A stretch of 64,000 nt of DNA from Oscillospiraceae bacterium (GTDB lineage Bacteria; Bacillota; Clostridia; UMGS1810), in contig SVJU01000007.1 in NCBI GenBank assembly GCA_015068825.1, positions 1-64,000 on the forward strand, in the 5' to 3' direction. Positions 8,117 to 15,790 of the stretch are shown here, in pieces (the first letter of the stretch is position 1; every line of letters begins with the position of its first letter). The position numbers and the translations under genes are program-made. The notes beneath the pieces are model-generated. The model worked only from the letters and a program-made list of their open reading frames with translations, searched no databases and was not told the origin of the DNA.

Positions 8117-8821
8117 ATGCTTCTTTACATAATTCGTCATGGCGACCCGATTTATGAAACAGACACACTTACAAAAAGAGGAAAACTTCAGGCAGAAGCA
8201 GTTGGTAAAAGGATTTTTCACTCCAAAATAAATAAAATTTTTTCATCCCCTATGGGAAGAGCAAAAGAAACTGCCGCACCAAGTTGCCGTCTTTTAAATC
8301 TTGAATGTAACATTGAAGAGTGGGCACACGAAATTGAAGACGAAAGATTAACACCATTCCCCGACGGAGAATTAAAATCTATTACAAAACTTCAGAATAC
8401 TTATTTTCTTGAAAATAACTATGCCAATTTAGGCTATAAAAAAGCCTTTGAGTGTCAGGGAATAAATCAGTCAAGAATGAAAGAAAAAGTTGACTTTATA
8501 GAAAAAGAAGGAAACAAGTTTCTTGAAAGATTAGGTTACAAAAAAGAAGGCGATATTTACCGCATTATAAAACCAAACGACGATAAGGTTGCGCTTTTTT
8601 GCCATGCCGCATTTTCAAGAGCGTGGATATCAAGACTTTTACATATTCCGCTAAACATTATGTGGGCCTCATTTAATTATACTCATACCGGTGTTACAAT
8701 AATAGAATTTAAAAACAACAAAAACGGCATAACAGCCCCAACCTGCCTTTGCTATTCAGATATGTCGCATCTTTATGAGCAAAAACTGGATTTAAAATAT
8801 GACAATGAAACAGAATTATAA
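8117..8821 (+). CDS. Histidine phosphatase family protein (phosphoglycerate mutase-like)
   Basis: A 234-residue member of the histidine phosphatase superfamily. The phospho-acceptor is His8 in IIRHGDP. SSPMGRAKETA supplies the conserved arginine, and a second histidine lies in FCHAAFSRAW (about residue 163). Between them is an insert of about 80 residues with an EDERLTPFPDGE segment, which is longer than in minimal family members. ATG 8117 follows GAGGTG; an upstream in-frame GTG at 8108 is part of that ribosome binding site. The substrate is unknown: family members act on sugar phosphates, nucleotides or proteins. It is monocistronic and ends at a bidirectional terminator. Confidence 0.85.
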   Translation: MLLYIIRHGDPIYETDTLTKRGKLQAEAVGKRIFHSKINKIFSSPMGRAKETAAPSCRLLNLECNIEEWAHEIEDERLTPFPDGELKSITKLQNTYFLENNYANLGYKKAFECQGINQSRMKEKVDFIEKEGNKFLERLGYKKEGDIYRIIKPNDDKVALFCHAAFSRAWISRLLHIPLNIMWASFNYTHTGVTIIEFKNNKNGITAPTCLCYSDMSHLYEQKLDLKYDNETEL

Positions 8822-8858
8822 AAAACATACCCCATCCATATTGGATGGGGTATGTTTT
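8822..8858. terminator. Bidirectional terminator between convergent genes
   Basis: A near-perfect stem (AACATACCCCATCC and its complement) flanked by A and T runs. It serves the phosphatase on the plus strand and the peptidase on the minus strand, whose stop codon lies at its edge. Confidence 0.9.
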
Positions 8859-9429
8859 AAATATTATTTAAATATGTGCCTACTTTTCTTAAAAGCCATT
8901 TAAAATCAGCATCTGTCCATATTCCACTATACCATTTTTCGCCATCTGATATAATGCCTTTTTTTATTAAAACCGAAATTGCATCAGTTGGATTTAAATA
9001 CTCTTTTTCATAAAACCCCTTTACACTTTCTTCTTTTCCAAAATTTTGCCATCTTGCTCTTTTACTTCTTGTATCTATATGCACAAAATTTGGATAAAGT
9101 CCTATACCACCTTCGTTTTCAACAAGACTTTCAAGATATATTGCTACATCCTCTGGTAATACATTTTTCACAATTATATCTGCAGCTTTTCCGTTTATAT
9201 GCTGAGAAAATGATGCTCCGCCTATTTTTTTGTTGTATTCTTTGTTTCTATATGCACTTGTTATGTGTATGGGTTTTCCAAAATGATTTCTCACCTTTTG
9301 AAGAAGATACACAAGATAAGAATCAATAAGTATTTTATCACTTCCGTCTTTGCAGGCAAATTCAAAAACGCAAAAATTTTCTCTTATTTTTTCATTCCCA
9401 TTGTTTTTTAACGAATATTCTCTTACCAT
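8857..9429 (-). CDS. Peptidase M15A-type zinc peptidase (phage endolysin-like)
   Basis: A 190-residue protein with the M15 zinc peptidase signature SxHxxGxAxD: S75, H77 and D84 in FSQHINGKAAD, and a third ligand H117 in FVHIDTR. R61 in TSAYR is also conserved in the family. M15A enzymes cleave D-Ala-D-Ala or peptidoglycan cross-bridges and often serve as phage endolysins. A C-terminal 40-residue segment (NPTDAISVLIKKGIISD...WLLRKVGTYL) looks like a small helical targeting or substrate module found on phage lysins. There is no signal peptide, which fits release through the neighbouring holin. The ATG follows AAAGGAGG. It is the last gene of a three-gene lysis cassette. Confidence 0.85.
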   Translation of the reverse strand: MVREYSLKNNGNEKIRENFCVFEFACKDGSDKILIDSYLVYLLQKVRNHFGKPIHITSAYRNKEYNKKIGGASFSQHINGKAADIIVKNVLPEDVAIYLESLVENEGGIGLYPNFVHIDTRSKRARWQNFGKEESVKGFYEKEYLNPTDAISVLIKKGIISDGEKWYSGIWTDADFKWLLRKVGTYLNNI

Positions 9430-9443
9430 AAAATCCTCCTTTC

Positions 9444-9623
9444 TTAAAAATGTGTTTTATCGGTAGGATTATTTACAACTCCAAATGCAACTAAAACCGC
9501 TAAAACAAGCTCTGTAAATTCGTCAAACTTTGGTATTTCAAATCCAATCCAGTTTTTTGTTATAAATGCAATAAGTGCCGCTACCGAAAGTAGTAGCACA
9601 GGACTTTTCAACCTTTCTTTCAT
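9444..9623 (-). CDS. Phage holin (phi LC3/Phage_holin_1 type)
   Basis: A 59-residue membrane protein. It has two hydrophobic stretches (SPVLLLSVAALIAFI and ELVLAVLVAFGVV) separated by a short turn with NWIGFEIP, and it ends NNPTDK-THF. This matches small phage holins, which form membrane lesions that release the endolysin. The ATG at 9621-9623 follows AAAGGGG. It sits between the XhlA-like gene and the M15 peptidase, the standard order of Gram-positive phage and phage-tail lysis cassettes. Confidence 0.85.
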   Translation of the reverse strand: MKERLKSPVLLLSVAALIAFITKNWIGFEIPKFDEFTELVLAVLVAFGVVNNPTDKTHF

Positions 9624-9641
9624 AAATATATATCCCCTTTC

Positions 9642-9905
9642 TTATTTTAATAAATATCCAAAAAAAGCACCAATTAATGCTGTTATTAAAGATGAAATTA
9701 TTGTTTCAATTCTTTTTTGCGGTCTGTGTTCAATATCGTAAACTCTTACCGTAAGGCTATTTACATCCTCTCTCATTGCTTTAAGCTCAGTTGCAATTAC
9801 ATGAACACTTTCGGTAAGTTTTTCTAAATTATCAAGCCTTCGGTGCACCGATTTTTCATCCTGTTCAAGCTTTGCAACCCGTTGTATAAATTCTATCTCG
9901 TTCAT
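9642..9905 (-). CDS. XhlA-like hemolysin/holin-accessory protein
   Basis: An 87-residue protein. A coiled coil covers about residues 3-65 (FIQRVAKLEQDEKSVHRRLDNLEKL, then repeated heptads) and a single C-terminal helix spans about 68-86 (IISSLITALIGAFFGYLL). This matches XhlA of the B. subtilis PBSX lysis operon, a membrane-associated partner of the holin. The ATG follows GAGGTGG. First gene of the cassette. Confidence 0.8.
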   Translation of the reverse strand: MNEIEFIQRVAKLEQDEKSVHRRLDNLEKLTESVHVIATELKAMREDVNSLTVRVYDIEHRPQKRIETIISSLITALIGAFFGYLLK

Positions 9906-9927
9906 TTTCCACCTCTTAAATTTTATT

Positions 9928-9972
9928 TTTCCCGGCTATTTGATTTTAAAATTTTAAAAACGGATTTTCAGG
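9928..9972 (-). promoter_or_regulatory. Leader blocks upstream of the lysis cassette, shared with 29546-29591
   Basis: Read on the minus strand, the leader has CCTGAAAATCCGTTTTT, 23 bases, TAGCCGGGAAA, then 22 bases to the XhlA-like start. The same two blocks recur 24 bases apart upstream of the baseplate-like gene at 29521, again 24 bases before its ATG. This could be a promoter for an alternative sigma factor or a shared cis element. It does not match a standard -35/-10 pair. Confidence 0.55.
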
Positions 9973-9981
9973 CAAAAATAA

Positions 9982-10015
9982 AAAACCGGGGCATTTAATA
10001 AAATGTCCCGGTTTT
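9982..10015 (-). terminator. Terminator of the glycan operon
   Basis: Stem AACCGGGxCATTT with its complement, AATA loop, T run in the minus-strand reading. It immediately follows the CapG-like stop codon. Confidence 0.88.
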
Positions 10016-10017
10016 AA

Positions 10018-11160
10018 TTATTTCTTTCTCCACACCATTCTGTTTACAATGTTTGTATAGCTCTGAATTATTTTAACAACCTTTGTTGATACATTTTCGT
10101 CTACATAGTTTGGAACAGGAATTCCCAAATCACCGCTTTTATTCATTTCAACAGCGATATCAACCGCCTGCAAGACCTCATTTTCGGTAATTCCCGCAAG
10201 AACAAAATCTCCTTTATCAAGTGCTTCGGGGCGCTCAGTAGATGTTCTTATGCAAACTGCCGCAATAGGATTTCCTACTGATAAGAAAAAGCTTGATTCT
10301 TCAGGAAGTGTTCCTGAATCGGATACAACTGCAAATGCGTTCATTTGAAGATTATTATAATCGTGGAAACCTAAAGGCTTATTCTGTATAACTCTTTTAT
10401 CAAACTTAAAGCCTCTTTTTTCAATAAACTTTGCACTTCTTGGATGACACGAATAAAGTATTGGCATATCATATTTTTCTGCCATAGCATTTACCGCATT
10501 CATAAGATTAAAGAAGTTTTCTTCAGTATCAATATTTTCTTCTCTGTGAGCTGATAAAAGAATATATTTTCCTTTTTCAAGATTTAATCTTTTTAAAACA
10601 TCACTTTGTTTAATTTTATCCAAATTGTTGTGTAAAACCTCTGCCATAGGAGAACCTGTAACATAGGTTCTTTCTTTTGGAAGTCCACATTCTGCAAGAT
10701 ATCTTCTTGCGTGCTCAGAGTAAGCTAAATTAACATCAGATATAATGTCTACAATTCTTCTGTTTGTTTCTTCAGGCAGACACTCATCCTTACATCTGTT
10801 ACCAGCTTCCATATGAAAAATAGGAATATGCAGTCTTTTTGCACTGATTGCAGAAAGACATGAATTTGTATCACCTAAAATCAAAAGTGCATCAGGCTTA
10901 ACTTCTGTCATAAGTTTATACGATTTTGCAATAATATTACCGATTGTTTCGCCTAAATCAGCACCCACTGCATCAAGATAATAATCGGGTGCACGTAGAG
11001 ATAAATCATCGAAAAACACCTGATTTAATTCGTAATCGTAGTTTTGTCCTGTATGTACCAAAATCTGTTCAAAATACTTATCGCATTTTTTTATTACTGC
11101 AGCAAGACGGATAATCTCCGGTCTTGTGCCAACAATTGTCATAAGTTTTAATTTACTCAT
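10018..11160 (-). CDS. capG: UDP-sugar 2-epimerase, CapG/FnlC type
   Basis: Non-hydrolysing UDP-N-acetylhexosamine 2-epimerase, 380 residues. It has VGTRPEIIRL at the N-terminus, LGDTNSC, HMEAGNRCKDECLPEETNR (two catalytic glutamates) and SAHREEN. The GNRC form, in place of the GLRT of WecB, is typical of CapG/FnlC. These enzymes make UDP-L-FucNAc from the UDP-talosamine-type intermediate, in the cytoplasm. CapF lies immediately upstream, and its stop overlaps the first of two tandem ATGs. The second ATG (11160) is better spaced from GAGGTG. Last gene of the glycan operon. WecB (UDP-ManNAc formation) is the alternative, but the CapE/CapF neighbours argue against it. Confidence 0.87.
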   Translation of the reverse strand: MSKLKLMTIVGTRPEIIRLAAVIKKCDKYFEQILVHTGQNYDYELNQVFFDDLSLRAPDYYLDAVGADLGETIGNIIAKSYKLMTEVKPDALLILGDTNSCLSAISAKRLHIPIFHMEAGNRCKDECLPEETNRRIVDIISDVNLAYSEHARRYLAECGLPKERTYVTGSPMAEVLHNNLDKIKQSDVLKRLNLEKGKYILLSAHREENIDTEENFFNLMNAVNAMAEKYDMPILYSCHPRSAKFIEKRGFKFDKRVIQNKPLGFHDYNNLQMNAFAVVSDSGTLPEESSFFLSVGNPIAAVCIRTSTERPEALDKGDFVLAGITENEVLQAVDIAVEMNKSGDLGIPVPNYVDENVSTKVVKIIQSYTNIVNRMVWRKK

Positions 11161-11162
11161 CA

Positions 11163-12308
11163 TTACACCTCTTCAAAATATGTATCGGGTTTTTCGGGAT
11201 TAAAGCACTCATTACACCACATAAATGTTACAAGGTCTTCGGTATCAGAAAGATTTATAATATTATGCGTGTAACCCGGAATCATATCAATAACAGTAAT
11301 ATCCTCACCATCAACCTCGTAGTTTACTATTTCGTCTGTGCCGATTTTTCTTAGTTGTATAAGACCATGCCCTTTAACAACAACAAATTTTTCGTTTTTT
11401 GTGTGATGCCAGTGCTGACCTTTTGTAATGCCCGGTTTTGAAATATTAACACTAAATTGTCCGGCATTTGCACTCCTTAAAATTTCGGTAAAACTTCCTC
11501 TGTCATCTTTATTCATTTTTAATTTATACGAAAAATTATTTATATCAAGATAAGAAAGATAAGTTGAATAAAGCTTTTTTGAAAACGAATTCTCTGTCAT
11601 ATCAGGAATACTTTTTGTTTCTCTTGAATTTTTAAATTCATAAAGCATATCAGCTATTTCGCCAAGCTTTATTTTATGCTCAACTTTAACCTTACAAAAT
11701 TCATCTTCTTTATTTTCATTACCCATAAGTGCATTTATAAATTCGTCAACAACATCATCAACATAAACAAGAGTCATCATATATTCTCTGTCGTTTACCG
11801 TTATTGGCAAATCGTGAGTTATATTATGGCAAAAAGTTGCAACTGCACTGTTGTAATTTGGTCTGCACCATTTACCAAAAACATTCGGGAGCCTGTAAAC
11901 AAATACCTTTACATTATTCTTATTGCCATAATCAAAAATCAAATCTTCTCCGGCTTTTTTGCTTTTGCCATAAGGATTATCAAGTTTAGCCTGAATTGAA
12001 GATGTAACAAGCACAGGTGCCTTATTATTATGTTTTTTAAGTGTTTCAAGAAGTATTGATGCAAACCCAAAATTACCTTCCATAAACTCTTTTTCGTCTT
12101 TTGGTCGGTTTACACCTGCAAGATGAAAAACAAAATCTGTTTTTTTACAAAACTCATCAAGTAAAGATGTATCAGTATCTACATCAAATTCAAAAATTTC
12201 GTCTATTTTGATATTTCTTGTTTTGTCTTTTCCACTTTTTATATTTTTAAGTGTTTCACAAAGATTTTTTCCTACAAATCCCTTTGCACCAGTAATTAAA
12301 ACATTCAT
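11163..12308 (-). CDS. capF: CapF-like bifunctional reductase (SDR plus cupin)
   Basis: A 381-residue fusion. The N-terminal extended SDR domain starts MNVLITGAKGFVGKNL and has an NPYGKSKKAGED active-site block. From about residue 265 a cupin domain follows (HWHHTKNEKF, MIPGYTHNIINLS), whose histidines would bind zinc. In S. aureus CapF the cupin epimerises C3 of the 4-keto intermediate and the SDR reduces it with NADPH, giving UDP-L-talosamine-type sugar for L-FucNAc. Length and order match that enzyme. GGAG lies 6 bases before the ATG. It is separated from its pathway partner CapE by one nucleotidyltransferase-like gene. Confidence 0.9.
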   Translation of the reverse strand: MNVLITGAKGFVGKNLCETLKNIKSGKDKTRNIKIDEIFEFDVDTDTSLLDEFCKKTDFVFHLAGVNRPKDEKEFMEGNFGFASILLETLKKHNNKAPVLVTSSIQAKLDNPYGKSKKAGEDLIFDYGNKNNVKVFVYRLPNVFGKWCRPNYNSAVATFCHNITHDLPITVNDREYMMTLVYVDDVVDEFINALMGNENKEDEFCKVKVEHKIKLGEIADMLYEFKNSRETKSIPDMTENSFSKKLYSTYLSYLDINNFSYKLKMNKDDRGSFTEILRSANAGQFSVNISKPGITKGQHWHHTKNEKFVVVKGHGLIQLRKIGTDEIVNYEVDGEDITVIDMIPGYTHNIINLSDTEDLVTFMWCNECFNPEKPDTYFEEV

Positions 12309-12311
12309 CTG

Positions 12312-13490
12312 TTACTCCTTAAAATTATAATCAAGACCCACAAAATTAAGTTCGTCCTGATATTTTTTTACATTTTCTTCTGAAGTATTGTATATTTCCT
12401 GTCCTTTTTCTTTTATAAGGTTATTGTTGAAAAATAATATTTCAAACCATCTTACAATCCATAAAGCAGGAAGCAAAAATGGAATTCTTTTCAAGATGGG
12501 ATTTCTTTTTTCCATTTTTTTGTATGACGGAAATATATTTTGAAAAACATAAATCATTCTGATGTTTTTTGTACTGTTTAAACTTTTTGATTTTTTCAGA
12601 GCCTCCGCCATAAGTTTATTATACTTTGTACCATAAGCACCACTCGAAAAAACTTTGTTTGTTATAAAATCAGAAATTTCATTTTCTTCTTTGTCATTAA
12701 ACCAAACATCAACAGTATTTAAAACATTTTTATAAAAAGTAGTTAAATTAAGTTTTTCAAGTTCTTTTTCAACATATTTTTTATCAAGATCTTTAACTTT
12801 ATTTAAAAAAACATACAAATCAACAAAATGCTTTATGCCTATTCCACCATCACGGTAATGCTTTGCAAGATGAGTAAAAATATATGTAAAAAAATCTTCG
12901 TCACTTAAACAGTAATTTGTTTCGGATAACTTCTTAGCATTTTTCCAGCTATCCTTGTAATAAGAAAAATAATCTTTGTTATATGAAGGAATAAGATGCT
13001 TATGAAGTTCAATATGAAGCTTTCCAGGTTTGTCCCATATATACTCGTGGTCGCTCTCACAAAGCTCATTATATCCGTTTTTTTGCATTATATCTTTAAT
13101 TAAATCATACTGCTCGCTCTTTATAAGAACATCAATATCTCCCATATAACGCATTTCAATACACGGATACAAATTCTTAATTATTTCACCTTTAAGAGGC
13201 ATATAAACAATCTTATTATTATCAAATTCTTTATAAAGATTAATTGCTTCATATTCCTGAAAAGTACTCTTCTGCACCAAAACATAAACATTCTGTTTTA
13301 TTTTTTGCATTATATCTTCAGAAGCATCAATATCAGAAGCTTTTATACCATAATAGAGCATTACAAGAACATCGTGTTCTTTTGCAATATTTAGTGCATC
13401 TTCCCAGTTAAAATCCTCTTTAATAGTTGTTTTTTCACTAATAAGCGCACTTTTCAGTATATTAAGAAAATCCTTTTGAAATTTATCCAT
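12312..13490 (-). CDS. Nucleotidyltransferase-fold protein (NTP_transf_5-like)
   Basis: A 392-residue protein resembling the uncharacterised nucleotidyltransferase family PF14907. The key block is MPLKGEIIKNLYPCIEMRYMGDIDVLI, whose DxD would be the metal-binding acids. It is followed by HIELHKHLIPS and a helical C-terminal half ending in a basic, aromatic membrane-proximal stretch (RIPFLLPALWIVRWFEILFF). Related genes are common in capsule clusters of Clostridia, but no reaction is established. The ATG overlaps the CapE stop by one base (TAATG), so translation is coupled. It could modify a sugar or a lipid-linked glycan; this is inference from context. Confidence 0.75.
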   Translation of the reverse strand: MDKFQKDFLNILKSALISEKTTIKEDFNWEDALNIAKEHDVLVMLYYGIKASDIDASEDIMQKIKQNVYVLVQKSTFQEYEAINLYKEFDNNKIVYMPLKGEIIKNLYPCIEMRYMGDIDVLIKSEQYDLIKDIMQKNGYNELCESDHEYIWDKPGKLHIELHKHLIPSYNKDYFSYYKDSWKNAKKLSETNYCLSDEDFFTYIFTHLAKHYRDGGIGIKHFVDLYVFLNKVKDLDKKYVEKELEKLNLTTFYKNVLNTVDVWFNDKEENEISDFITNKVFSSGAYGTKYNKLMAEALKKSKSLNSTKNIRMIYVFQNIFPSYKKMEKRNPILKRIPFLLPALWIVRWFEILFFNNNLIKEKGQEIYNTSEENVKKYQDELNFVGLDYNFKE

Positions 13491-14536
13491 TATTTATCAT
13501 TCCAACTATTTAGTTCATTCTGTATATATTTTAAAGAAAGCAGTTTTTGTTTAACTTCTTCCACACTCAAAAGCTCGGTATTATTTGAATTAAACTCAGA
13601 AAGCTTTGTTCTTTCGGTATCGCCGTCTTTGAAGAATTTATCATAGTTAAGGTCACGCTTATCCGCAGGCACACGATAAAAATTTCCCATATCTATTGCA
13701 TTTGCACATTCTTCATTTGTAAGAAGTGTTTCATACATTTTTTCACCGTGTCTTATACCAATAACCTTAATTTCACTCTTATTCTCTTTATCGAATAATT
13801 CTTTAACAGCTTTAGCAAGCACTTCTATTGTGCAGGCAGGCGCTTTTTGAACCATTATATCACCACTGTCCGCATTAGAGAAAGCAAAAATAACAAGATC
13901 AACAGCTTCTTCAAGGCTCATTATAAATCTTGTCATATTAGGCTCGGTTAATGTAATATCTTCTCCTTTTTTTATCTGCTCAATCCAAAGTGGAATAACA
14001 CTTCCTCTTGAACACATAACATTTCCGTAACGGGTGCAGCATATACTTGTTTTTTCACTCGAAACAGTTCTTGATTTAGCAACAACAACCTTTTCCATCA
14101 TAGCTTTACTTGTTCCCATTGCATTTACAGGATATGCCGCTTTATCAGTAGATAAGCAAATTACCTTTTTAACGCCAGCTTCAATAGCTACAGTAAGCAC
14201 ATTATCAGTTCCCAAAACATTTGTTTTAACCGCTTCAACAGGAAAAAATTCGCAAGACGGAACCTGTTTTAAAGCTGCTGCATGAAATATGTAATCAACC
14301 CCGTGCATTGCATTTTTAACACTCTGCAAATCTCTTACATCACCTATATAAAATTTTATCTTATTACTAAGATGCGGAAATTTTGCCTGATATTCATGAC
14401 GCATATCATCCTGTTTTTTTTCATCACGCGAAAAAATTCTTATTTCACCAATATCTGTATCTAAAAAACCGTTAAGTACGGCATTTCCAAAAGAACCTGT
14501 ACCACCTGTTATAAGTAAAGTTTTATTTTTGAACAT
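13490..14536 (-). CDS. capE: UDP-N-acetylglucosamine 4,6-dehydratase/5-epimerase, CapE-like
   Basis: Membrane-free FlaA1/CapE-type SDR of 348 residues. It has the NAD(P)-binding GGTGSFG at residues 11-17, HAAALKQVP, and the altered catalytic motif STDKAAYPVNAMGTSK with Met in place of Tyr (MxxxK), which is typical of inverting 4,6-dehydratases. C-terminal blocks ESRHGEKMYETLL-like (GIRHGEKMYE) and FYRVPADKRDLNY match CapE. It starts UDP-L-FucNAc synthesis by converting UDP-GlcNAc to the 4-keto-6-deoxy intermediate, and CapF and CapG complete the path in the same operon. Start ATG with an adequate GGAGTG upstream. Confidence 0.9.
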   Translation of the reverse strand: MFKNKTLLITGGTGSFGNAVLNGFLDTDIGEIRIFSRDEKKQDDMRHEYQAKFPHLSNKIKFYIGDVRDLQSVKNAMHGVDYIFHAAALKQVPSCEFFPVEAVKTNVLGTDNVLTVAIEAGVKKVICLSTDKAAYPVNAMGTSKAMMEKVVVAKSRTVSSEKTSICCTRYGNVMCSRGSVIPLWIEQIKKGEDITLTEPNMTRFIMSLEEAVDLVIFAFSNADSGDIMVQKAPACTIEVLAKAVKELFDKENKSEIKVIGIRHGEKMYETLLTNEECANAIDMGNFYRVPADKRDLNYDKFFKDGDTERTKLSEFNSNNTELLSVEEVKQKLLSLKYIQNELNSWNDK

Positions 14537-14551
14537 TGATTACACTCCTTA

Positions 14552-14941
14552 CTATTTATTTAAATCGGTTTTAATTTTTGTAGTAGAAATTTCCGGCGTT
14601 CTGGAAAGATAAACAACCTCACATTTATCTTTAAGAAAATCAAATGCTCCCTTCCAATCATCACCCATAACAAATGTATCAATATGGTATTCGATTACAT
14701 CGGTATTTTTTTGTTCCCAACATGTTTCAGGAATAACTAAATCAACATATCGTATAGCCTCTAATAAAGCCTTTCTTTCCTCGTATGAAAAATAACATTT
14801 TTTCTTTTTTTCATTCCAGTTAAATTCGTCCGTAGAAAGAACTACAACCAGATAATCTCCCAACGCTTTTGCACGTTTAAGCAAATTAATATGTCCATAA
14901 TGAAGCAAATCAAATGTTCCGTATGTAATAACCCTTTTCAT
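14552..14941 (-). CDS. tagD: Glycerol-3-phosphate cytidylyltransferase
   Basis: A 129-residue cytidylyltransferase making CDP-glycerol from CTP and glycerol-3-phosphate. The HxGH motif is in TFDLLHYGHINLL (His14 and His17). The second signature is SRTPEISTTKIK, close to the RTxGISTT of TagD but with Glu in place of Gly. Length equals the family norm. ATG 14941 is 8 bases after AAAGGA; an ATG two codons earlier is too close. No CDP-glycerol glycerophosphotransferase of the TagF type is present in the operon. The adjacent LicD-family protein is the only visible candidate user of CDP-glycerol. Confidence 0.9.
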   Translation of the reverse strand: MKRVITYGTFDLLHYGHINLLKRAKALGDYLVVVLSTDEFNWNEKKKKCYFSYEERKALLEAIRYVDLVIPETCWEQKNTDVIEYHIDTFVMGDDWKGAFDFLKDKCEVVYLSRTPEISTTKIKTDLNK

Positions 14942-14953
14942 TTTCATCGTCCT

Positions 14954-15784
14954 TTATTTTTTATAATTTTTATATGATTTTTCCAAATCAATCACTTCGC
15001 AATAATGATGTCCTACTCTTTTTTCAATCGGAGGTAATGTCATATAATCCCCATACATTTTTGTTAAATATGCATCATAATTTTGTGGCACAATTACTGA
15101 AATCCCTTCAAAATCAGCCATTTTTCCTTCTCCAAACCATTCCTTTGGTGTTATCTCTTTCTCTCCCCATGCACCGCAATAATTAAAAACTAAATTACTA
15201 TAATCATAGTCATATTTAAGCATAAGTTTTTCCTCTGATTTTATTATATTTCTTATATTTCTATAATAAATTTTAAAAACAAAATCATAAATTATAGATT
15301 TCAAAGTAATGGTTTTATTACCTTTATACCAATACATACTTTTTGCTCTATGGCATATTTTCAGTTTAAATAAATGTTTTTTTCTTTCAAACTCATCATC
15401 GGTTATACCATCTAACGGAAATATGTCAATGTATACTCCATGATTTATCTTAAAATTCTTTACGCTTGTTTCAATGAATGTGGTATTTGAATTTCTAAGC
15501 TTTGCAAAGCACATAGGGTATTCAATATCTGTAATTACCGTTTGAACAAACATATTTTCAGGAAGTTCTGCTTGTGCAATTTCCAAAAACTTATTATAAT
15601 CACTTCTTGGCATACCAACATCAATATCATCATCCCAAGGAATAAACCCCTTATGTCTTATAGCACCAAGACAAGAGCCACCAAGTAAAAAATACCTAAG
15701 CTTATACCTATCACAAATTTGAATAAATAGTCTTAAACTTTCAATTTCAATTTTCTTCAATTGTTGCAAATTCTTCTCATTCAT
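14954..15784 (-). CDS. licD: LicD-family phosphotransferase
   Basis: A 276-residue LicD/Fukutin-type nucleotidyltransferase-fold protein. It has GGSCLGAIRHKGFIPWDDDIDVGMPR with the metal-binding DDDID, and GVYIDIFPLDGI. LicD proteins transfer phosphocholine from CDP-choline to surface sugars; eukaryotic relatives transfer ribitol- or glycerol-phosphate. There is no licA, licB or licC here, and the next gene encodes a CDP-glycerol synthase, so glycerol-phosphate transfer is a reasonable guess. Good ATG and GGTG ribosome binding site. Ends 13 bp before tagD. Confidence 0.87.
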   Translation of the reverse strand: MNEKNLQQLKKIEIESLRLFIQICDRYKLRYFLLGGSCLGAIRHKGFIPWDDDIDVGMPRSDYNKFLEIAQAELPENMFVQTVITDIEYPMCFAKLRNSNTTFIETSVKNFKINHGVYIDIFPLDGITDDEFERKKHLFKLKICHRAKSMYWYKGNKTITLKSIIYDFVFKIYYRNIRNIIKSEEKLMLKYDYDYSNLVFNYCGAWGEKEITPKEWFGEGKMADFEGISVIVPQNYDAYLTKMYGDYMTLPPIEKRVGHHYCEVIDLEKSYKNYKK

Positions 15785-15790
15785 TTACAT

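Noticed and set aside
9928..9972. Cyclic-di-GMP riboswitch or sigma-28 promoter at the GCCGGGAAA block
   Set aside because: The riboswitch's conserved GGxCAAACC and GGGACGCAAAGCC parts are missing. GCCGGGAA resembles the sigma-28 -10, but the TAAA at the right distance occurs in only one of the two copies.
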